64,000 nucleotides of DNA. Source: Dryocola sp036489025. Lineage in GTDB: Bacteria > Pseudomonadota > Gammaproteobacteria > Enterobacterales > Enterobacteriaceae. The DNA lies in the NCBI GenBank assembly GCA_036489025.1, contig DASXGN010000025.1:1-64000 (forward strand), given 5' to 3'. The position numbers and the translations under genes were made by a program. Of this stretch, positions 15,092 to 23,843 are shown one piece after another (position 1 is the first letter of the stretch; each line of letters starts with the position of its first letter). The notes beneath the pieces were generated by a model. The model was not told the origin of the DNA. It worked only from the letters and a program-made list of their open reading frames with translations, and searched no databases.

Positions 15092-16306
15092 TTACTGGTG
15101 ATAGTGGCCGAGGAAGCGGCCAAGCTTGCTGATGGACATTTCCAGCTCGTCCACTCGCGGCAGGGTCACAATACGAACGTGATCCGGCCACGGCCAGTTG
15201 AACGCCGTACCCTGCACCAGCAGAACCTTTTCCTGGAGCAAGAAATCGAGCACCATTTTTTGGTCATCGTGAATGTTGAAACGTTTCGCGTCGATTTTCG
15301 GGAACATGTACAGCGCGCCGCGTGGCTTCACGCATGAGACGCCAGGGATCTCGTTGATCAGCTCCCAGGCACGATTGCGCTGCTCGTAAAGCCGCCCGCC
15401 CGGCACGATAAACTCGCTAATGCTTTGATAGCCGCCGAGTGCGGTCTGAATCGCGTGCTGGGCAGGAACGTTGGCGCACAGGCGCATTGAAGCCAGCATT
15501 TCCAGGCCTTCAATGTAACCTTTAGCATGTTTTTTAGGCCCGTTAAGCACCATCCAACCCTGACGGAAGCCCGCCACGCGGTAGGTTTTGGACAGGCCAT
15601 TAAAGGTGATGGTCAGTAAGTCTGGCGCAAGCGTGGCGATTGAAATGTGCTCGGCTTCGTCGTATAAAATTTTGTCGTAAATTTCATCGGCGAAGATAAT
15701 CAGATTGTGCTGGCGCGCCAGTTCAACGATCTCCATCAGCAGTTCTTTGGAATAAACCGCGCCAGTTGGGTTGTTCGGGTTAATGATGACAATGCCGCGG
15801 GTTCGCGGGGTGATTTTGGCGCGAATATCATCAAGATCCGGGAACCAGTCCGCAGATTCGTCGCACAGATAATGCACCGCATTGCCGCCGGAAAGAGACA
15901 CGGCTGCGGTCCACAGAGGATAGTCTGGCGCTGGCACCAGCATTTCATCGCCGCTGTTGAGCAATGCCTGCATGGACTGAACGATCAGTTCAGAAACACC
16001 GTTGCCAATATAAATATCTTCGACGGTCACATCCCGCATCCCACGCGCCTGATAGTGCTGCATGATAGCCTTGCGCGCGGAGTACAAACCTTTCGAGTCG
16101 CAATATCCCTGCGCGGTAGGAAGGTTGCGAATCACATCGACAAGGATTTCATCCGGGGCTTCAAAACCGAAAGGGGCCGGATTGCCAATGTTCAGTTTAA
16201 GAACCTTATTACCTTCCTCTTCAAGGCGCTTTGCCTCTTTGAGCACGGGCCCGCGGATGTCATAACAGACGTTATCTAATTTGCTGGATTTTTCGATAGG
16301 GGACAT
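15092..16306 (-). CDS. alaA: Glutamate-pyruvate (alanine) aminotransferase AlaA
   Basis: A 404-residue fold-type I, PLP-dependent aminotransferase. Recognisable are NPNNPTGAVY, FADEIYD with Asp207, and NGLSKTYRVAGFRQGW carrying the PLP lysine Lys240. AlaA makes alanine from pyruvate and glutamate, the main such enzyme in E. coli along with AvtA and AlaC. The length is close to the E. coli protein (405). The gene is divergent from lrhA across almost 1 kb; yfbR follows behind a hairpin. Confidence 0.95.
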   Translation of the reverse strand: MSPIEKSSKLDNVCYDIRGPVLKEAKRLEEEGNKVLKLNIGNPAPFGFEAPDEILVDVIRNLPTAQGYCDSKGLYSARKAIMQHYQARGMRDVTVEDIYIGNGVSELIVQSMQALLNSGDEMLVPAPDYPLWTAAVSLSGGNAVHYLCDESADWFPDLDDIRAKITPRTRGIVIINPNNPTGAVYSKELLMEIVELARQHNLIIFADEIYDKILYDEAEHISIATLAPDLLTITFNGLSKTYRVAGFRQGWMVLNGPKKHAKGYIEGLEMLASMRLCANVPAQHAIQTALGGYQSISEFIVPGGRLYEQRNRAWELINEIPGVSCVKPRGALYMFPKIDAKRFNIHDDQKMVLDFLLQEKVLLVQGTAFNWPWPDHVRIVTLPRVDELEMSISKLGRFLGHYHQ

Positions 16307-17293
16307 GAACCTTCGACCTTAAATGTTAGCGTTGCTTCCTGCCGTGGCAGCAACCAGGCACCAATGTACTCCTGGCAACTACAGATTTGAACCCAAACGG
16401 CATGCATAAGCGTAATTTATCTTCAGTACGATGTGGCTTAAAGGTGGAGGTTGAATTTTATTTTCTGGAGTTTAATTTTTTAAATTTCATTAATAATGAA
16501 ATAATCATCTGGATGTTTTGTGTGTGCTTAAGGATATTGACTGCATGCCGCTTGTTGTGGAGGATGTCATCCTGCTGTTTTGTTAGTATCTGAAATGTAT
16601 TAAGCAGAATGAACCCTCGCATCATCCCAGAAATCCAGCAGCTTTAGCGGTTAAAAAGATGTTTATAAACTTAACCTGAGTTGTGATTAATATAGACAAA
16701 GGAAATTATTAAGCAGTTTTAATTATAGCAACCAATGCTTTCAACATTCATAGGGAATAAGGGCAAGGTAAAAATCAAAGACTGTCTGGGATCAGATAAT
16801 TCGCGGTAGATCTTATAATTTTGGCGTGCTTAAGGTAAGATACGCAGCTAAATTTCGTGGTTTACATGCCATAATTATATGATAACGTTATGTTTTTATT
16901 GGTGTTGTTCAGCAGGGGGTAGGGTGGGGAAACGTTGGCAATTACCCGCCTGAACGGCGATCTCTCGGTTCACTCCACCTCCGAACTGTGAAGTTTAAAT
17001 AAGTCAGCACCTGAAGTAGATTTACAATAATTGTCTTTTTTATATTAATCGACTGGTACGACGACCTGATAGTTTGTATGTTGTATTAGCCAGCGTAATA
17101 CCCCAAAGCTGTGTTTCGCATTATTGATTCACGTTACGGGGAAATAAAAAATTAAAAAATCAGGACGACGATCTCTAAAGACGGCATAAACTTTCTGGGG
17201 ACGTTCTGTAAATGGAATTGCTTTATCTCCTTGATAAATCACAGCAATAGAACTAAGGCAGACTCGTAAGAGCAACCTACTAGTGAAAAAATT
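16307..17293. promoter_or_regulatory. Long A+T-rich alaA-lrhA intergenic region
   Basis: 987 bases with no gene I can support; small frames at 16387-16593 (plus) and 17129-17503 (minus, overlapping lrhA) show no family features or ribosome sites. It contains an exact 10-base palindrome ATAACGTTAT (16882-16891) and a locally G-rich tract (about 16913-16932). K-12 also has a long region here with lrhA promoters and a long 5' leader, so the likely content is control sequence for lrhA (H-NS-type A+T-rich DNA) and the alaA promoter near 16320-16400. Confidence 0.5.
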
Positions 17294-18232
17294 ATGATTA
17301 ACGCAAATCGTCCGATACTGAATCTCGACCTCGATCTGCTGAGGACTTTTGTTGCGGTCGCCGATCTCAATACCTTTGCGGCAGCAGCAGCAGCGGTATG
17401 CCGCACTCAGTCTGCAGTCAGTCAGCAAATGCAGCGCCTTGAGCAGCTGGTTGGAAAAGAACTCTTTGCGCGTCATGGCCGAAATAAGCTTTTGACCGAG
17501 CACGGTATTCAGCTACTGGGCTACGCGAGAAAAATCCTGCGTTTTAATGATGAAGCCTGTACTTCGCTGATGTTCAGTAATTTACAGGGGGTGTTGACGA
17601 TCGGCGCCTCTGATGAAACCGCAGATACCATTTTGCCGTTTCTTCTGAACAGAGTGAGCTCGGTTTACCCGAAACTGGCCCTTGATGTCCGGGTAAAACG
17701 CAATCCCTTCATGATTGAAATGCTCAATCAGCAGGAAGTTGATTTGGTGGTCACGACCTCCAAGCCCACGCATTTTGACTCTATAGTCCTGCGCACTTCT
17801 CCCACGCTGTGGTACTGCGCTGCGGACTATGTCTTCCAGAGAGGGGAGGCGGTACCGTTGGTTATGCTCGACGATCCGAGCCCGTATCGCGATATGATGC
17901 TGGAGTATCTGAATGCCGAGCACATTCCGTGGCGCATATCCTACGTTGCTTCCACCCTTGCCGCTGTCAGGGCCGCGGTCAAAGCTGGGCTGGGCGTAAC
18001 CGCAAGGCCGGTGGAAATGATGAGCTCCGAGCTACGCGTGCTGGGCGTGGCCGATGGGCTACCCGTCATGCCGGATACGCGTTATCTGCTCTGCCGAAAC
18101 CCGCAGACGAATAACGAACTGGCGCAGGCAATTTTCAACGCCATGGAAACCAACCCAAACCCTTACAGCTTCGCCATGTCTTCATCAGATGAAGGGGATG
18201 ATTCCTTGCTGGTCGAGCCTGGAATAGAATAG
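17294..18232 (+). CDS. lrhA: LysR-type regulator LrhA
   Basis: A 312-residue LysR-family regulator. The winged helix-turn-helix occupies residues about 12-70 (LDLLRTFVAVADLNTFAAAA, then TQSAVSQQMQRLEQLVGKELF), and the effector-binding domain about 100-290. In E. coli LrhA represses flhDC (flagella), type 1 fimbriae and, via RprA/SprE, affects RpoS, while activating its own promoter. An unusual run of six alanines (AAAAAA) sits in the HTH region, encoded by a GCA/GCG repeat around 17380-17396; the E. coli protein has a similar run. It stands alone between its long upstream region and the nuo operon. Confidence 0.95.
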   Translation: MINANRPILNLDLDLLRTFVAVADLNTFAAAAAAVCRTQSAVSQQMQRLEQLVGKELFARHGRNKLLTEHGIQLLGYARKILRFNDEACTSLMFSNLQGVLTIGASDETADTILPFLLNRVSSVYPKLALDVRVKRNPFMIEMLNQQEVDLVVTTSKPTHFDSIVLRTSPTLWYCAADYVFQRGEAVPLVMLDDPSPYRDMMLEYLNAEHIPWRISYVASTLAAVRAAVKAGLGVTARPVEMMSSELRVLGVADGLPVMPDTRYLLCRNPQTNNELAQAIFNAMETNPNPYSFAMSSSDEGDDSLLVEPGIE

Positions 18233-18273
18233 TTAAGGCGTTTCGTTGGTAACAAAATGTAAATTGTAAAAAC

Positions 18274-18315
18274 AGGCCGCTGATCGGATTATTTCCTTCA
18301 ACGGCCTATTTTTTT
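18274..18315 (+). terminator. Probable lrhA terminator
   Basis: AGGCCG (18274-18279) pairs with CGGCCT (18302-18307) over a 22-base loop, followed closely by a seven-T run (18309-18315). Confidence 0.6.
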
Positions 18316-18860
18316 GACTGTTTGATAAGTCTCTGAGCTGATGGTCAAAAAAGTTTTTTTTAAACAAATGATTATGGAGCGGCGTTTTGCTCAATGCTCT
18401 CCGCGGCGCCATAGTGCATATTCGCCGGGACATGTTAAAAAACACGTGGCAATGTTGCTTCTTTTTGATGTGAATTAACAAAACCGTGTCTCAGATCAAG
18501 AAAATACTCCTTCTTAGGGGGAGGAATAGTTGAGATTTCCTGCCAAAATAGACGGGCTGTATATTTTTTTCCACTGCACGGACACGATTCACCATCATCA
18601 AAACGAGGTTACTAACTCGGCGTCTGCGGGTTTTAACGCATTAAATGTTAATGAATTGATGTCTATGTAAATTAATGTGTGGATACTTTTGTTAAAGTTG
18701 ACAAAAGGTTATAGAAAGGAGTAAAAAACCCCATCAATTTGCTGGTAAATTTTTGATTCCGGCAGTTATTGTAAGGTTTATTATTCCTCCCCATGAATCG
18801 ATGTGGTGTTCATCTGCCAGCAAGAGCAGAGATTTTGGCGCCACTTTTGATGAGTAAGCA
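18316..18860 (+). promoter_or_regulatory. nuo operon upstream control region
   Basis: 545 bases without a gene. The segment about 18635-18680 contains several TTAA/GTTAAT-type repeats (TTAAATGTTAATGAATTGATG), resembling ArcA direct-repeat boxes, in keeping with ArcA repression of nuo in E. coli. A TTGACA lies at 18698-18703, but no good -10 follows at standard spacing. The nuo promoter is probably in this region with a long leader before nuoA; exact sites are uncertain. Confidence 0.4.
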
Positions 18861-19307
18861 ATGAGTATGTCAACATCCACTGAAGTTATCGCTCATCACT
18901 GGGCGTTCGCTGTCTTTCTTATTGTTGCCATTGGCCTGTGTTGCGTAATGCTTCTCGGGGCCTGGTTCCTCGGCGGGAGAGCCAAGGGTCGGCATAAGAA
19001 TACCCCCTTCGAGTCAGGTATTGACTCCGTTGGTTCCGCGCGTTTACGCCTTTCTGCTAAGTTTTACCTGGTGGCCATGTTCTTCGTTATTTTCGACGTG
19101 GAAGCCTTGTATCTCTATGCCTGGTCTACTTCGATACGTGAAAGTGGCTGGATTGGTTTCGTGGAAGCCGCAATTTTCATTTTAGTGCTACTGGCTGGTC
19201 TGGTTTATCTGGTGCGTATTGGCGCGCTTGATTGGACTCCTGCGCGCTCGCGCCGTGAGAAAATCAACCCGGAAACCAACAGTCTCACTAACCGTCATAC
19301 GCAGTAA
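18861..19307 (+). CDS. nuoA: NADH-quinone oxidoreductase subunit A
   Basis: A 148-residue inner-membrane subunit of respiratory complex I. Three transmembrane helices are visible (about 12-38, 65-88 and 96-120); between the first two lies the conserved loop PFESGIDSVGSAR, part of the quinone-site region shared with NuoH and NuoD. The start MSMSTSTEVIAHHW matches E. coli. It is the first gene of the thirteen-gene nuo operon; nuoB follows after 15 bases. The ribosome site is weak, possibly compensated by the long leader. Confidence 0.97.
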   Translation: MSMSTSTEVIAHHWAFAVFLIVAIGLCCVMLLGAWFLGGRAKGRHKNTPFESGIDSVGSARLRLSAKFYLVAMFFVIFDVEALYLYAWSTSIRESGWIGFVEAAIFILVLLAGLVYLVRIGALDWTPARSRREKINPETNSLTNRHTQ

Positions 19308-19322
19308 CAGCGAGGCAATAAG

Positions 19323-20000
19323 ATGGACTATACGCTCACCCGCATAGACCCCAACAACGGTGAGAACGACCGTTATCCCCTGCAAAAACAGGAAATCGTC
19401 ACCGATCCTCTTGAGCAAGAAGTTAACCGTAGCGTCTACATGGGCAAGCTCGAGCATGCTCTGCACGACATGGTGAACTGGGGACGTAAAAACTCAATTT
19501 GGCCTTATAATTTTGGTCTTTCTTGCTGCTACGTTGAGATGGTGACCTCGTTTACCGCCGTGCACGACGTGGCTCGTTTTGGTGCAGAAGTTCTGCGTGC
19601 TTCTCCTCGTCAGGCTGACCTGATGGTGGTGGCCGGGACCTGCTTTACCAAAATGGCTCCGGTCATTCAACGCCTTTACGATCAGATGCTTGAGCCAAAA
19701 TGGGTGATCTCCATGGGCGCCTGTGCAAACTCAGGCGGCATGTACGACATCTATTCTGTGGTGCAGGGCGTGGATAAATTCCTGCCGGTTGATGTTTACA
19801 TCCCGGGCTGCCCGCCGCGTCCAGAAGCCTACATGCAGGCGCTGATGCTGCTGCAGGAATCGATTGGTAAAGAGCGTCGCCCGCTGTCGTGGGTTGTTGG
19901 CGATCAGGGTGTATACCGCGCCAACATGCAGTCAGAGCGCGAGCGTAAACGCGGCGAGCGTATTGCTGTGACCAACCTGCGGACACCTGACGAGATTTAA
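19323..20000 (+). CDS. nuoB: NADH-quinone oxidoreductase subunit B
   Basis: A 225-residue peripheral-arm subunit carrying cluster N2, the last Fe-S centre before quinone. The four ligands are in register at Cys68-Cys69 (the rare adjacent pair in SCCYVEM), Cys134 (GACANSGG) and Cys163 (PGCPPRPEA). It has about five more N-terminal residues than the E. coli protein. An 88-base spacer separates it from nuoC, the first of several wide spacers in this operon. Confidence 0.97.
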   Translation: MDYTLTRIDPNNGENDRYPLQKQEIVTDPLEQEVNRSVYMGKLEHALHDMVNWGRKNSIWPYNFGLSCCYVEMVTSFTAVHDVARFGAEVLRASPRQADLMVVAGTCFTKMAPVIQRLYDQMLEPKWVISMGACANSGGMYDIYSVVQGVDKFLPVDVYIPGCPPRPEAYMQALMLLQESIGKERRPLSWVVGDQGVYRANMQSERERKRGERIAVTNLRTPDEI

Positions 20001-20088
20001 TTTGCGCCTGTAGTCAGTGAAAATGCTTCGCATATCAATAATATTAGCGCGAGGCGGCTGACCGACAGTCACCACAGAACCATTTGCA

Positions 20089-21900
20089 ATGGTGAGAAAT
20101 ATGACCGATTTAACCGCGCATGACGCCAGCCAGCCAGCCTGGCAAACCCGTGACCATCTCGATGATCCGGTAATCGGCGAACTGCGTAACCGTTTTGGGC
20201 CGGATGCCTTTACCGTTCAGCCAACCCGTACCGGCGTGCCGGTTGTGTGGGTCAAGCGTGAACAGTTACTGGAAGCAGTTGATTTCCTCAAGAGACTCCC
20301 GAAACCCTACGTCATGCTGCTGGATTTGCACGGCATGGACGAACGTCTCCGCACCCACCGCGACGGTTTACCGGCCGCGGATTTTTCCGTTTTCTACCAC
20401 CTGATTTCTATCGATCGCAACCGCGATATCATGCTCAAGGTGGCGCTGTCTGAAAACGATCTAAACGTGCCGACCGTGACGAAGCTTTTCCCGAACGCTA
20501 ACTGGTATGAGCGTGAAACCTGGGAAATGTTTGGCATCACCTTTAACGGTCACCCGCACCTGACGCGCATCATGATGCCGCCAACGTGGGAAGGCCACCC
20601 GCTGCGTAAAGACTATCCGGCGCGCGCCACCGAGTTCGATCCGTTTGAATTAACCAAACAGAAAGAAGACCTCGAGATGGAAGCGCTGACCTTCAAACCT
20701 GAAGACTGGGGTATGAAGCGCAGCAGCGAACATGAAGACTTCATGTTCCTGAACCTCGGGCCAAACCACCCGTCCGCCCACGGCGCATTCCGTATCATCC
20801 TGCAGCTCGACGGTGAAGAAATTGTCGATTGCGTACCGGATATCGGCTATCACCACCGCGGTGCTGAAAAGATGGGCGAGCGCCAGTCCTGGCACAGCTA
20901 CATTCCGTACACCGACCGTATCGAGTACCTCGGCGGCTGCGTGAACGAAATGCCATACGTGCTGGCGGTTGAAAAACTGGCGGGAATCGACGTTCCGGAG
21001 CGCGTAGAAGTTATCCGCGTCATGCTTTCCGAACTCTTCCGTATCAACAGCCACCTGCTGTACATCTCCACGTTTATTCAGGACGTTGGTGCGATGACGC
21101 CGGTGTTCTTCGCGTTTACCGACCGTCAGAAAATCTACGACCTGGTGGAAGCGATTACCGGTTTCCGTATGCACCCGGCCTGGTTCCGTATCGGCGGCGT
21201 GGCGCACGATCTGCCGCGCGGCTGGGAAGGCCTGCTGAAAGAGTTCCTCGACTGGATGCCAAAACGTCTGGCCGAATACGAGAAAGCGGCTATTCGTAAC
21301 ACCATTCTGAAAGGCCGTTCTCAGGGCGTTGCCGCGTATAACGCGAAGGAAGCGCTGGAGTGGGGCACCACCGGTGCTGGCCTGCGCGCAACCGGCATTG
21401 ACTTCGACGTGCGTAAAGCCCGTCCTTACTCTGGCTACCAGAACTTCGACTTCGAAGTGCCGGTAGGCGGCGGAATCAGCGATTGCTACACGCGTCTGAT
21501 CCTGAAAGTCGAAGAGCTGCGTCAGAGCCTGCGCATTCTTGAGCAGTGCCTGAAAAATATGCCAGCCGGCCCGTTCAAAGCGGATCATCCGCTGACCACG
21601 CCGCCGCCGAAAGAGCGCACGCTGCAGCATATCGAAACCCTGATTACTCACTTCCTGCAGGTTTCCTGGGGCCCGGTCATGCCGGCCAACGAATCCTTCC
21701 AGATGATTGAGGCAACGAAAGGGATTAACAGTTACTACCTGACCAGCGACGGCAGCACCATGAGCTACCGTACCCGCATCCGTACCCCGAGCTTTGCGCA
21801 CCTGCAGCAAATCCCGGCGGCTATCCGCGGCAGCCTGGTCTCTGACCTGATTGTCTATCTGGGTAGTATCGATTTTGTCATGTCAGATGTGGACCGCTAA
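20089..21900 (+). CDS. nuoC: NADH-quinone oxidoreductase fused subunit C/D
   Basis: A 603-residue fusion of the 30-kDa (NuoC, about 1-190, ending near the WYERETWEMFGI and HPLRKDYP motifs) and 49-kDa (NuoD, about 210-603) subunits, the arrangement typical of enterobacteria. The NuoD part has LNLGPNHPSAHGAFR, IGYHHRGAEK and MSDVDR at the C-terminus and forms the quinone-binding pocket with NuoB. The start is ambiguous: ATG at 20089, GTG at 20092 or ATG at 20101 (GGTGAG just upstream). The E. coli protein is annotated with the equivalent of the first. nuoE follows after 2 bases. Confidence 0.96.
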   Translation: MVRNMTDLTAHDASQPAWQTRDHLDDPVIGELRNRFGPDAFTVQPTRTGVPVVWVKREQLLEAVDFLKRLPKPYVMLLDLHGMDERLRTHRDGLPAADFSVFYHLISIDRNRDIMLKVALSENDLNVPTVTKLFPNANWYERETWEMFGITFNGHPHLTRIMMPPTWEGHPLRKDYPARATEFDPFELTKQKEDLEMEALTFKPEDWGMKRSSEHEDFMFLNLGPNHPSAHGAFRIILQLDGEEIVDCVPDIGYHHRGAEKMGERQSWHSYIPYTDRIEYLGGCVNEMPYVLAVEKLAGIDVPERVEVIRVMLSELFRINSHLLYISTFIQDVGAMTPVFFAFTDRQKIYDLVEAITGFRMHPAWFRIGGVAHDLPRGWEGLLKEFLDWMPKRLAEYEKAAIRNTILKGRSQGVAAYNAKEALEWGTTGAGLRATGIDFDVRKARPYSGYQNFDFEVPVGGGISDCYTRLILKVEELRQSLRILEQCLKNMPAGPFKADHPLTTPPPKERTLQHIETLITHFLQVSWGPVMPANESFQMIEATKGINSYYLTSDGSTMSYRTRIRTPSFAHLQQIPAAIRGSLVSDLIVYLGSIDFVMSDVDR

Positions 21901-21902
21901 CT

Positions 21903-22403
21903 ATGCACGATAAACAACAACCTCAGGCCGAAGCTTTTGAGCTGAGCCAAGCTGAGCGCGAAGCGATTGAGCATGAAAAACATCATTATGAAGATGCTCG
22001 CGCCGCGTCTATTGAAGCGCTGAAGATTGTCCAGAAGCAGCGTGGCTGGGTGCCTGACGGCGCTATTTATGCCATCGCTGACGTGCTGGGCATCCCGGCC
22101 AGCGACGTTGAAGGCGTCGCTACCTTCTACAGCCAAATCTTCCGCCAGCCGGTGGGCCGCCACGTGATTCGCTACTGCGACAGCGTGGTTTGCCACATCA
22201 CCGGCTATCAGGGTATTCAGTCCGCTATCGAAGCAAAACTGAATATTAAACCGGGTCAGACCACGTTTGACGGTCGCTTTACCCTGCTGCCGACCTGCTG
22301 TCTGGGCAACTGCGACAAAGGGCCGACCATGATGATTGATGATGATACTCACAGTCATCTGACGCCGGAAGCGATCCCTGACCTGCTGGAGCAGTACAAA
22401 TGA
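21903..22403 (+). CDS. nuoE: NADH-quinone oxidoreductase subunit E
   Basis: A 166-residue soluble subunit of the NADH dehydrogenase module with a thioredoxin-like fold and the [2Fe-2S] cluster N1a. The ligands are Cys92, Cys97, Cys133 and Cys137 (CDSVVC and CCLGNC), same numbering as E. coli. Its stop overlaps the nuoF start by 4 bases (ATGA), implying translational coupling of the E-F pair that form the NADH-oxidising tip. Confidence 0.97.
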   Translation: MHDKQQPQAEAFELSQAEREAIEHEKHHYEDARAASIEALKIVQKQRGWVPDGAIYAIADVLGIPASDVEGVATFYSQIFRQPVGRHVIRYCDSVVCHITGYQGIQSAIEAKLNIKPGQTTFDGRFTLLPTCCLGNCDKGPTMMIDDDTHSHLTPEAIPDLLEQYK

Positions 22404-23746
22404 AGACGATTATTCGTACTGCCGAAACCCACCCGCTTACGTGGCGACTGCGCGACGACAAACAGCCGGTATGGCTGGATGAATATCGCACTAAAAACGG
22501 CTACGAAGGCGCGCGTAAAGCCCTGACCGGTATGGCTCCGGACGAGATCGTCAACGCGGTTAAAGACGCTGGCCTGAAAGGGCGCGGCGGCGCGGGCTTC
22601 TCCACCGGTTTGAAGTGGAGCTTGATGCCAAAAGACGAATCCATGAACATCCGTTATCTGCTGTGTAACGCCGATGAAATGGAGCCGGGCACCTATAAAG
22701 ACCGCCTGCTGATGGAGCAGCTGCCGCACCTGCTGGTGGAAGGCATGCTGATTTCCGCTTTCGCGCTGAAAGCCTACCGTGGCTACATCTTCCTGCGCGG
22801 CGAATACATCGAAGCGGCAGCGAACCTGCGCCGGGCGATTGCCGAAGCGACCGAAGCTGGCCTGCTTGGCAAAAACATTCTTGGTTCAGGCTTTGATTTT
22901 GAACTGATTGTGCACACCGGTGCCGGGCGTTACATCTGCGGCGAAGAGACCGCGCTGATTAACTCTCTGGAAGGCCGTCGTGCCAACCCGCGTTCTAAAC
23001 CACCATTCCCTGCCTCGAGCGGCGTCTGGGGTAAACCGACCTGCGTTAACAACGTCGAAACCCTGTGTAACGTCCCGGCTATTCTCGCCGACGGCGTGGC
23101 ATGGTATCAGGGCATCGGCGGCGGCTTGAGCAAAGACGCTGGCACCAAACTGATGGGCTTCTCGGGCCGCGTGAAAAACCCTGGCCTGTGGGAATTACCT
23201 TTCGGCACCACCGCCCGTGAAATCCTTGAGGATTACGCAGGCGGCATGCGCGATGGCCTGAAGTTCAAAGCCTGGCAGCCGGGCGGGGCGGGGACAGACT
23301 TCCTGACCGAATCCCACCTCGACCTGCCGATGGAATTCGAAAGCATCGGCAAAGCGGGCAGCCGTCTGGGTACCGCGCTGGCGATGGCCGTTGACCACGA
23401 AATTGGCATGGTCCCGCTGGTTCGCAACCTGGAAGAGTTTTTTGCCCGTGAATCCTGCGGCTGGTGTACACCTTGCCGTGACGGTCTGCCGTGGAGCGTA
23501 AAAATTCTGCGCGCGTTAGAACGTGGCGAAGGCCAGCCAGGCGACATTGAGACGCTGGAACAGCTGTGTCGGTTCCTGGGCCCGGGTAAAACCTTCTGTG
23601 CGCATGCGCCAGGTGCGGTTGAACCGCTGCAGAGTGCGATTAAATATTTCCGCGAAGAATTCGAAGCAGGCATTGCCAAACAGGACTTCGGTAACACGCG
23701 TGCCATTAGTGGCATTCAGCCGAACCTGTTAAAAACGCGCTGGTGA
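22400..23746 (+). CDS. nuoF: NADH-quinone oxidoreductase subunit F (NADH/FMN site)
   Basis: A 448-residue subunit that oxidises NADH and passes electrons through FMN. The glycine-rich NADH/FMN loop GRGGAGF is at 61-67, GEETALINSLEGRR near 181-194, and cluster N3 ligands are Cys353, Cys356 and Cys359 (SCGWCTPC) and Cys400. It is coupled to nuoE by a 4-base overlap. After the stop is a 97-base spacer with two hairpins before nuoG. Confidence 0.97.
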   Translation: MKTIIRTAETHPLTWRLRDDKQPVWLDEYRTKNGYEGARKALTGMAPDEIVNAVKDAGLKGRGGAGFSTGLKWSLMPKDESMNIRYLLCNADEMEPGTYKDRLLMEQLPHLLVEGMLISAFALKAYRGYIFLRGEYIEAAANLRRAIAEATEAGLLGKNILGSGFDFELIVHTGAGRYICGEETALINSLEGRRANPRSKPPFPASSGVWGKPTCVNNVETLCNVPAILADGVAWYQGIGGGLSKDAGTKLMGFSGRVKNPGLWELPFGTTAREILEDYAGGMRDGLKFKAWQPGGAGTDFLTESHLDLPMEFESIGKAGSRLGTALAMAVDHEIGMVPLVRNLEEFFARESCGWCTPCRDGLPWSVKILRALERGEGQPGDIETLEQLCRFLGPGKTFCAHAPGAVEPLQSAIKYFREEFEAGIAKQDFGNTRAISGIQPNLLKTRW

Positions 23747-23764
23747 TATCACCTCCTGCATCCC

Positions 23765-23832
23765 CTCCCTTCGGGAGCGGTGCGGGCGGTATTGCACAAG
23801 AATTTTTGATTAACGCCTGAAGTTATTCAGGC
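23765..23832 (+). other. Two hairpins in the nuoF-nuoG spacer
   Basis: CTCCC/GGGAG around TTC (23765-23777) and GCCTGAA/TTCAGGC around GTTA (23815-23832). The first has no T run; the second lies just upstream of the nuoG start at 23844 and could mask its translation start. They probably mark mRNA processing or expression tuning inside the operon. Confidence 0.5.
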
Positions 23833-23843
23833 CAACTGGAAGC

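Noticed and set aside
15015..15191. N-terminal extension of yfbR
   Set aside because: The extra 59 codons run through the alaA terminator hairpin and do not match the family; the ATG at 15014 matches E. coli.
16387..16593. Small plus-strand frame (68 codons) in the alaA-lrhA gap
   Set aside because: No ribosome site, low-complexity hydrophobic composition from A+T-rich DNA, no homologue recognised.
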